From assembly GCA_020201485.1 (NCBI GenBank), contig JAIVGT010000202.1, positions 1 through 10,626 of the forward strand: a stretch of DNA of 10,626 nucleotides. Direction: 5' to 3'. Below, one piece after another: positions 6,976-10,626 of this stretch (its first letter is position 1; the number at the start of each line of letters is the position of its first letter). A program made the position numbers and the translations under genes. The DNA comes from Halobacteriales archaeon (GTDB taxonomy: Archaea; Thermoplasmatota; SW-10-69-26; JACQPN01; JAIVGT01). The notes beneath the pieces are model-generated. The model was not told the origin of the DNA. It was given only the letters and a program-made list of their open reading frames with translations, and did no database searches.

Positions 6976-7322
6976 CGCGCCATCAGCTCGTCCAGGCGCT
7001 GCACGAACGCGCCGCGCGTCATCGCTTCCTGCAGGCCGGCTTGCTTCGCGCGCTCCGCGACCTGCGCCTGCACGTGGCCGTAGAAGCCGAGCGTCGGCAC
7101 GTCCAGCCCCGCCTCGCGCAGCAGGGCCAAGGCGCGCACCGCCTGCACGCGCGGGCTCTCCAGGTCGAGCAGCACCAACGCAGGCAGCTCGGCGCGCGCG
7201 TGGGCCAGGACCTCCTCCGGCGTGTTCGCCACGACCGTGCGCACGCCCCCGCGCTTCGCCGCGTCGAGGATGCGGCTCTGCAGCAGCAGGTCGGGCACCG
7301 CGACGAGGACGAGGCCGGGCAT
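6966..7322 (-). CDS. Stand-alone receiver-like (CheY-fold) protein, degenerate
   Basis: 118 residues with the alternating strand/helix pattern of a response-regulator receiver and no output domain. Strand 1 is LVLVAVPD (4-11) with only one acidic residue, Asp11; ALVLLDLES puts Asp53 at the phosphoacceptor place; LDVPTLGFYG (73-82) is strand 4, where the usual Ser/Thr is replaced; QEAMTRGAF (98-106) is strand 5 with Arg103 near the place of the conserved Lys. So the phosphorylation site is only partly kept and the protein may be a pseudo-receiver used for protein contacts. No histidine kinase gene is in the window. Starts at ATG 7322 without an SD; a T-rich stretch on the minus strand about 25 to 30 bases upstream could act as its promoter or belong to the terminator of the gene before it. 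Overlaps the DUF255 gene tail to tail by 10 bases. Confidence 0.72.
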   Translation of the reverse strand: MPGLVLVAVPDLLLQSRILDAAKRGGVRTVVANTPEEVLAHARAELPALVLLDLESPRVQAVRALALLREAGLDVPTLGFYGHVQAQVAERAKQAGLQEAMTRGAFVQRLDELMARYA

Positions 7323-7348
7323 GGTTGCCGCTGAACGCCTGCAAGATG

Positions 7349-7380
7349 AAAAAGATGACAGCCCGGCGCGCGCACCGGGC
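7349..7380 (-). terminator. Hairpin plus T tract after the propeller gene
   Basis: GCCCGG (7361-7366) and CCGGGC (7375-7380) can pair into a 6-bp stem with an 8-base loop; read on the minus strand this is followed within about ten bases by TCTTTTTC (7348-7354). It begins 11 bases past the stop of the exported propeller gene, so it looks like a terminator for that gene. The T tract alone would suit archaeal termination; it also lies where the receiver gene's promoter could be. Confidence 0.42.
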
Positions 7381-7391
7381 AGGGGTCGCGC

Positions 7392-8801
7392 TCACCGCAG
7401 CTTCGGCCCGTCCACCTGCTGGATGAAGTGGACGTAGGGGTAGGCGCTCGACGGCAGCGCCTCGCTGTCGTCGTAGGCGATGGCGGCGCGTCCGTCGGGG
7501 AACTGCGTGACCCCGAAGAAGTCGAGGAACGCGCGGCTGCCGCCGCCGCAGCCCGTGCCGCCCGTGCAGATGGCCCCGGTGCGCACCTTGTGCGGCACGG
7601 CGACCGTCTCCGTGAACGCCGGGTTCGCGTCGTGCGCGTTCGCGCTGTACGTGTAGTACACGAACCAGTCGCCGGTCACGCTGCCCGGGGTCGTGGCCTG
7701 GGCGCTGCCGTAGTACACGATGCCGACGCTGCCGTCCTTGCCCGCGACGATCCACGGGTACACGCTCGTGGCCGGGGCGCTGTTGACCTGGTGCCCGGCG
7801 CTCCACGTCGCGCCGTGGTCGGTGCTGCTGGCCATCATGCTCTTCGTCACGATGTGCCCGGCGACGCTGGCCTGCTCGCTCCACACGACGTACGCGTTGC
7901 CCGCGTCGTCCACGGCCGCCGCGCTGAACGAGTCGAGGTTCGTGCCACCCGTGCTCGCCACGAGGTGGTCGCTGGACAGGACCTTCGAGCCGCCGATGAG
8001 GCCGCCGGCCTGCGTGACCACGACGCGCACGCTGTTGCCGCTCGTGTAGGTGAAGTAGGCGTAGCCCGTCGGGTCGCGGGACAGGCCGCGGTCCACGGCC
8101 AGATAGCCGGCGCGGAAGTTGCTGCCCTGCACGTTGAGCTGGCCGAGCGGGGCGAACTCGTGCGCCGGACCGGTGGCGACGTAGCCGTCGATGACGCCGC
8201 CGCTGCGCAGCGTGAAGTAGGTGTGGAGCAGGCCGTCGCTCTCGATCCACTGCCGGTCCGAGCCCTGCTGGACGACGAGGCCGCCCGGGACGAAGGTCGC
8301 GCCCTGGTTCAGCGTGGCGCCGATGCTGCCGCCGACGGGGTAGTTGAGGTCGCTGTAGAACGCCTCGTTCAGGTCGTTCACCGCGAGGTCGGCGTCGCAG
8401 CCGCACAGGCGCACGCCCTGCAGGTTGATGCTGTGGAACGTGGCGCCGCTGTCCGTGCTCACCCAGAGGAAGCCGGGGGCGTGCACGTAGATGGTGCCGT
8501 CGTTGGCGATCTTGACGCCCGGCTCGCCCATGTGGTCGCTGCCGCTGGCGCGCACCTCGTTGCCGAAGACCGGGATGGTGGCGTCGGTGCCGGGCCCGAT
8601 GGCGCGCCAGTGCGTGGCGAGCGGCGGGGGCGGCGTGCTGTCCGTGAACCCGGGCTCCGTGACGCGCGTGCTCCACGCGTCGCTCGCCGGGTCGAAGGCC
8701 AGGATCTCCTGGACCGAGGCAACTCCCATGGTCGCGATGCCGGTGCCGAAGACGGACAGGAGGAGCAACCCGACGAGGGCTGCCGAGCGAGCGGTGGACA
8801 T
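7392..8801 (-). CDS. Exported BNR/Asp-box beta-propeller (sialidase-like fold) protein
   Basis: 469 residues. The N-terminus has a short basic start and a hydrophobic core (SAALVGLLLLSVFGTGIA, residues 6-23), a likely signal peptide or membrane anchor, so the protein is outside the membrane. Two Asp boxes of the SxDxGxTW type are visible: STDSGATF at 115-122 and STDHGATW at 326-333. Strand-like segments such as DGTIYV, GYAYFTYTS, GNAYVVW and GSVGIVYYG recur, as expected for propeller blades. The catalytic set of true sialidases (Arg triad, Asp, Tyr/Glu) is not recognised, so the fold and not the enzyme is called. Four Cys, 133/135 (LCGC) and 412/418 (ICTGGTGC), could form disulfides. A Pro-rich linker (TPPPP, 56-60) follows the N-terminal region. 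Single gene, with 92 bases to the divergent zinc-ribbon gene; function unknown, possibly surface adhesion or glycan binding. Confidence 0.82.
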   Translation of the reverse strand: MSTARSAALVGLLLLSVFGTGIATMGVASVQEILAFDPASDAWSTRVTEPGFTDSTPPPPLATHWRAIGPGTDATIPVFGNEVRASGSDHMGEPGVKIANDGTIYVHAPGFLWVSTDSGATFHSINLQGVRLCGCDADLAVNDLNEAFYSDLNYPVGGSIGATLNQGATFVPGGLVVQQGSDRQWIESDGLLHTYFTLRSGGVIDGYVATGPAHEFAPLGQLNVQGSNFRAGYLAVDRGLSRDPTGYAYFTYTSGNSVRVVVTQAGGLIGGSKVLSSDHLVASTGGTNLDSFSAAAVDDAGNAYVVWSEQASVAGHIVTKSMMASSTDHGATWSAGHQVNSAPATSVYPWIVAGKDGSVGIVYYGSAQATTPGSVTGDWFVYYTYSANAHDANPAFTETVAVPHKVRTGAICTGGTGCGGGSRAFLDFFGVTQFPDGRAAIAYDDSEALPSSAYPYVHFIQQVDGPKLR

Positions 8802-8893
8802 GGTCTCCGAGCGGGCAGCCCGAGCGGTGGCTATGAAGCCTTTCGCCAGAGCGTGGGCGGAGGCGCTCGCAAGGCTCTTGGCCTGGGCGCATC

Positions 8894-9142
8894 GTGCCCC
8901 CGCCGTTGCCCGAGCAGTTCGTCTTCCGATGCCGCTCCTGCGGGCGGGTCGCGCCGGAGTCGCAGTGGACCCTCATCGGCCGGCCGCAGTGGAGCGACGC
9001 GCTGAACCTGCGCCGCTATCCCATCGTGCGCTGCCCCGGCTGCGAGGGCCGCGACATCGACATGAACCACGGCGTGCGGGTGGAAGCGCAGCCCACGATG
9101 CGCGCGCACGAGCCCCCGCCCCCGCACCGGCACGAGAACTGA
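8894..9142 (+). CDS. Small zinc-ribbon-like protein of unknown function
   Basis: 82 residues. Two CxxC pairs, Cys13/Cys16 (FRCRSCGRV) and Cys47/Cys50 (VRCPGCEGR), 30 residues apart, are typical of a zinc ribbon and suggest one bound zinc. The middle (SQWTLIGRPQWSDALNLRRYPI) is rich in Trp and Arg; the tail has HEPPPPHRHEN, a His/Pro-rich end that may be disordered. Codon use with strong GC at third positions supports coding. The start is GTG at 8894, with no obvious SD or TATA box. Divergent from the propeller gene, so it may share its intergenic control region. Zinc ribbons of this size serve many roles (nucleic-acid or protein binding), so no function is given. Confidence 0.68.
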   Translation: MPPPLPEQFVFRCRSCGRVAPESQWTLIGRPQWSDALNLRRYPIVRCPGCEGRDIDMNHGVRVEAQPTMRAHEPPPPHRHEN

Positions 9143-9149
9143 CGGGGGA

Positions 9150-9192
9150 CGTCGCTCCTCGCCTTCGCCTCGCTCCGGCTCGTCGCTCCTCG
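9150..9192 (+). repeat. Pair of 12-base direct repeats in a pyrimidine-rich spacer
   Basis: CGTCGCTCCTCG occurs at 9150-9161 and 9181-9192, 31 bases apart, within a C/T-rich stretch between the zinc-ribbon and membrane-protein genes. No coding frame is convincing in this 123-base spacer. It may be simple low-complexity drift or a binding site; only two copies are seen. Confidence 0.35.
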
Positions 9193-9235
9193 TGCCCCCT
9201 GCACCCCCTCCGGCGCCGGCTCTTCGGACCGCCAA

Positions 9236-9243
9236 GGCAAAAT
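9236..9243 (+). promoter_or_regulatory. Predicted TATA-like element of the membrane-protein gene
   Basis: GGCAAAATCC is the only A/T-rich spot in the spacer and its centre is about 26 bases before the GTG at 9266, which predicts a leaderless message for the membrane protein and regulator pair. Confidence 0.4.
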
Positions 9244-9265
9244 CCCCCCGCAACGCTCCAGGCCC

Positions 9266-9949
9266 GTGGCGAGCCCGCCCCTGTTCGTGGCGCTGGACGC
9301 GGTCTCGGCCGTCCTCACCCTCATCGTCGCCTTGTTCTTCGCCCGCATCTGGCGGCTCACCGGCTCGGCTCTGCTCCTGCTCTTCGCCGTGGGCTTCGGG
9401 CTCGTCGGCGTCGGCTACTTCGGCGTCTCCGTGAGCCAGTTCGACCTGGCCGCGCCCATCGGCGCGTGGGACGCGCTCCGCATCGCCGGCCAGCTCGGCG
9501 GCGCCCTCGTCCTCCTCTTCGCCTACGTGAGCCACCGCGTGCACGGCTCACCCCGGCCCTGGACGGTGCTCGCCTGGTCTGCGGCGGGACTGAGCGCCAT
9601 CGGGGCCCTGCTGTTCTGGGCCATGCCGCCCTTCGCGCAGTCGCCGCGCCTGGGCGAGGCGCTGCCCGTGCTGCACGGCCTGATGTTCCTGGCTTACGTC
9701 GCCTGCGCCGTCCTCGCGCTCCCCGGCCTGCTCAAGCAGCCCACGCTCGACCGCGCCCTCGTCCCGGCGGCGTTCCTCGCCTGGGCGGCGACGAAGTACA
9801 CGTGGATGGTCCTCGACCTCCTGCCGCAGGCCTCGACGGAGCGGCTCGCGCCGCTCGTGTATTGCTGGCGGTTCCTCGCCATCGCGCTCCTCCTCGCCGC
9901 CATCGGCCTGGGCGGGGGAAGCCGGAGGGTGCAGCATGCCCCGCCGTGA
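9266..9949 (+). CDS. Seven-helix membrane protein of unknown function
   Basis: 227 residues, hydrophobic over nearly the whole length. Likely membrane segments are at about 7-27, 34-55, 70-89, 100-120, 134-155, 165-186 and 197-216, seven in all; the short loops include RVHGSPRP (91-98) and a basic tail SRRVQHAPP that suggests a cytoplasmic C-terminus. No transporter or kinase motif is recognised. The start is GTG at 9266, placed by the TATA-like spot 26 bases upstream. Its 3' end overlaps the next gene by 14 bases, so the two are translated together. With seven helices and a DNA-binding partner it could be a membrane sensor that holds or signals to the regulator, but this is inference from layout only. 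A small transporter or a sensor half of a split system are other options. Confidence 0.78.
   Translation: MASPPLFVALDAVSAVLTLIVALFFARIWRLTGSALLLLFAVGFGLVGVGYFGVSVSQFDLAAPIGAWDALRIAGQLGGALVLLFAYVSHRVHGSPRPWTVLAWSAAGLSAIGALLFWAMPPFAQSPRLGEALPVLHGLMFLAYVACAVLALPGLLKQPTLDRALVPAAFLAWAATKYTWMVLDLLPQASTERLAPLVYCWRFLAIALLLAAIGLGGGSRRVQHAPP
9924..9928 (+). promoter_or_regulatory. Shine-Dalgarno site for the winged-helix gene
   Basis: GGAGG within the end of the membrane-protein gene, seven bases before ATG 9936. It fixes the start of the regulator and shows translational coupling. Confidence 0.65.
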
Positions 9950-10205
9950 GCGCTGGAGCATCATCATCGCGGTGCTCGAGGCCATCGAGGAGCAGTGGGC
10001 CAGCCACGGCGAGGGCGCGCGCGTCACGAACGTCGCGACGACCGCGAACATGTCCTACGACCGGCTCATGGAATACCTGGAGGAGCTGGAGCGCACCGGC
10101 TTCGTGACCGCCGGCCGCATGCCGCAGCTCACGGACAAGGGGCGCGAGTTCCTGCGCGCCGCGCGGCAATGGCGCGACGTCCTGGGCCGGTTCGGGTTGG
10201 ACTGA
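9936..10205 (+). CDS. Winged-helix DNA-binding protein (HTH_45 / ArnR1-like)
   Basis: 89 residues. The pattern fits the small archaeal winged-helix family: RRERWSIIIAVLEAIEEQ (helix 1), a segment around TNVATTANMSYDRLMEYLEELERTGFV (about 31-57) giving the helix-turn-helix with Tyr41-Asp42 at the start of the recognition helix, then a wing (TAGRMPQLTDKG) where LTDKGREFL is a hallmark, and a last helix to residue 83. Members bind DNA as dimers and regulate transcription; here the target is unknown. No membrane segment or metal-binding Cys/His set is seen, so signal input, if any, would come from the partner membrane protein whose gene overlaps by 14 bases. Followed after 63 bases by the eL41 gene, which has its own promoter. 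Confidence 0.85.
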   Translation: MPRRERWSIIIAVLEAIEEQWASHGEGARVTNVATTANMSYDRLMEYLEELERTGFVTAGRMPQLTDKGREFLRAARQWRDVLGRFGLD

Positions 10206-10233
10206 GCGCGCGCGACGCGGGCCCGCCAAACGC

Positions 10234-10239
10234 TTATAT
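10234..10239 (+). promoter_or_regulatory. TATA box of the eL41 gene
   Basis: CCAAACGCTTATATGG: a TTATAT core with an A-rich BRE-like CAAAC just upstream. Its centre is about 32 bases before ATG 10269, so transcription would start a few bases ahead of the codon. This is the clearest promoter-like site in the window. Confidence 0.62.
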
Positions 10240-10268
10240 GGAACCTGCGCCTTCGCGGCCCCGTTCCC

Positions 10269-10385
10269 ATGAAGCGCTCGAGCCGCCGATGGAAAAAGCG
10301 CGGGCACATGCGCTGGAAGTGGCACAAGAAGCGCCTCCGCCGCCGCATGAAGCGCCAGCGCGAGATGCGCATCCGCGCGCAGTGA
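10269..10385 (+). CDS. rpl41e: Ribosomal protein eL41
   Basis: 38 residues, almost all Arg, Lys and Trp. Residues 14-38 (from MRWKWHKKRLRRR to IRAQ) align without gaps over the full 25-residue length of eukaryotic eL41 (human MRAKWRKKRMRRL...), with 13 identities by my hand alignment against the human sequence from memory. eL41 is a single basic helix that sits between the two ribosomal subunits. ATG 10269 adds 13 basic residues and is taken because it fits the TATA spacing; ATG 10308 (Met14) is the other choice and coincides exactly with the eL41 start. No SD is seen. Its stop is two bases from the stop of the convergent small gene. Short length makes it easy to overlook; the gap-free match and own promoter argue against chance. 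Confidence 0.82.
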   Translation: MKRSSRRWKKRGHMRWKWHKKRLRRRMKRQREMRIRAQ

Positions 10386-10387
10386 GC

Positions 10388-10528
10388 CTACCGCGGCTCC
10401 TCGACCGCTCCCGGGGGCAGCTTCCGTTTCCGCTGCGGCTCCGCCGCCAAGGCGCGCTCCCGCTCCTTCTCCTCCCTCGCCCGCTGCAGGCGCTCCTGGG
10501 CCTCCTCGCTGGAGTAGCCGCGCGACAT
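10388..10528 (-). CDS. Small charged hypothetical protein
   Basis: 46 residues from ATG 10528. The middle (SSEEAQERLQRAREEKERERALAAE, about 6-30) is an almost pure charged helix, possibly a coiled coil, followed by a basic QRKRKLPPG and an acidic tail. It is not recognised. A longer frame from ATG 10609 exists but its extra part is Pro/Arg-rich and runs into the stop region of the gene to the right, so the shorter start is preferred; an A-rich spot near 10558-10563 on the minus strand is about 30 bases upstream. High-GC sequence can give such frames by chance, so this is tentative. Confidence 0.42.
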   Translation of the reverse strand: MSRGYSSEEAQERLQRAREEKERERALAAEPQRKRKLPPGAVEEPR

Positions 10529-10584
10529 GGGGCTGCGATGCCCTCGCCCGGGCAAGCCTCTTTCGCGCCGGGCCCGAGGAACGC

Positions 10585-10626
10585 TCACCGGCGGCGGGCC
10601 GCGAGGCACGCGGCCAGGCCCAACAC
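10585..10626 (-). CDS. C-terminal end of a minus-strand gene, possibly with a membrane/sorting tail
   Basis: Only the last 13 codons are inside the window: VLGLAACLAARRR and then TGA at 10587-10585. A hydrophobic stretch followed at once by three Arg at the very end is the usual form of C-terminal membrane anchors and of archaeosortase-type sorting signals such as PGF-CTERM. The rest of the protein, including any tripartite motif, lies beyond position 10626, so both the gene and the sorting call are tentative. Confidence 0.35.
   Translation of the reverse strand: MLGLAACLAARRR

Noticed and set aside
8788..8830. A 10-base direct repeat, CGAGCGGTGG, at 8788-8797 and 8821-8830 around the start of the propeller gene.
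   Set aside because: Only two copies, one inside the coding start, in GC-rich low-complexity sequence; chance duplication cannot be excluded.
4567..8976. A 1469-codon open frame on the minus strand running through ogt, DUF255, the receiver and the propeller gene.
   Set aside because: It is a by-product of high GC at third codon positions, which removes stops from other frames; its translation is Arg/Ala/Pro-rich low complexity and conflicts with clearly recognised genes.
9150..9192. The 12-base repeats as part of a CRISPR-like array.
   Set aside because: Only two copies, too short, one spacer of 19 bases, no palindromic character and no cas genes.

Overview
The window reads as a piece of a very GC-rich archaeal chromosome (GC judged by eye, not computed). 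Archaeal signs are: a 38-codon gene whose last 25 residues match ribosomal protein eL41, a protein of archaea and eukaryotes; several starts lying about 25 to 32 bases downstream of an AT-rich TATA-like box with little or no leader; a small winged-helix regulator of the HTH_45/ArnR1-like type; and a VapB/VapC pair in the archaeal style. The phylum cannot be fixed from this; a high-GC Thermoplasmatota lineage is my best guess and no more.

Layout. Positions 1-2922 hold the start of a tryptophan operon on the minus strand: trpE, trpG and trpD, joined by 4-base stop/start overlaps, with trpD running off the left edge. Together they turn chorismate into anthranilate and then phosphoribosyl-anthranilate. 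A 103-base AT-rich divergent region (2923-3025) separates this from a plus-strand set: an antitoxin-like gene, a PIN-domain VapC toxin, an Ada-type DNA methylphosphotriester receptor with AraC-type helix-turn-helix domains, an O6-alkylguanine-DNA alkyltransferase, and a long DUF255/thioredoxin-fold protein (YyaL/SSP411 family). The first four overlap one another or nearly do and may be co-transcribed, so a toxin-antitoxin pair sits directly in front of a split Ada alkylation-response system.

Positions 6966-8801 carry two minus-strand genes: a stand-alone, degenerate receiver-like protein whose end overlaps the DUF255 gene tail to tail, and an exported beta-propeller (sialidase-like, BNR/Asp-box) protein. 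A hairpin followed by a T tract lies between them. Then come plus-strand genes: an 82-residue protein with two CxxC pairs, a seven-helix membrane protein translationally coupled to a winged-helix regulator, and eL41 behind a clear TATA box. The right end has a small charged minus-strand ORF and the last 13 codons of another minus-strand gene ending in a hydrophobic stretch plus RRR.

No tRNA, rRNA, CRISPR array, insertion sequence or integrase was seen, and no stretch over 300 bases lacks a gene. The best leads are the missed-by-size eL41 gene, the bacterial-type split Ada/AraC system in an archaeal setting, the coupled membrane-protein/winged-helix pair, and the phased AAAGTAG repeats in front of the antitoxin gene.
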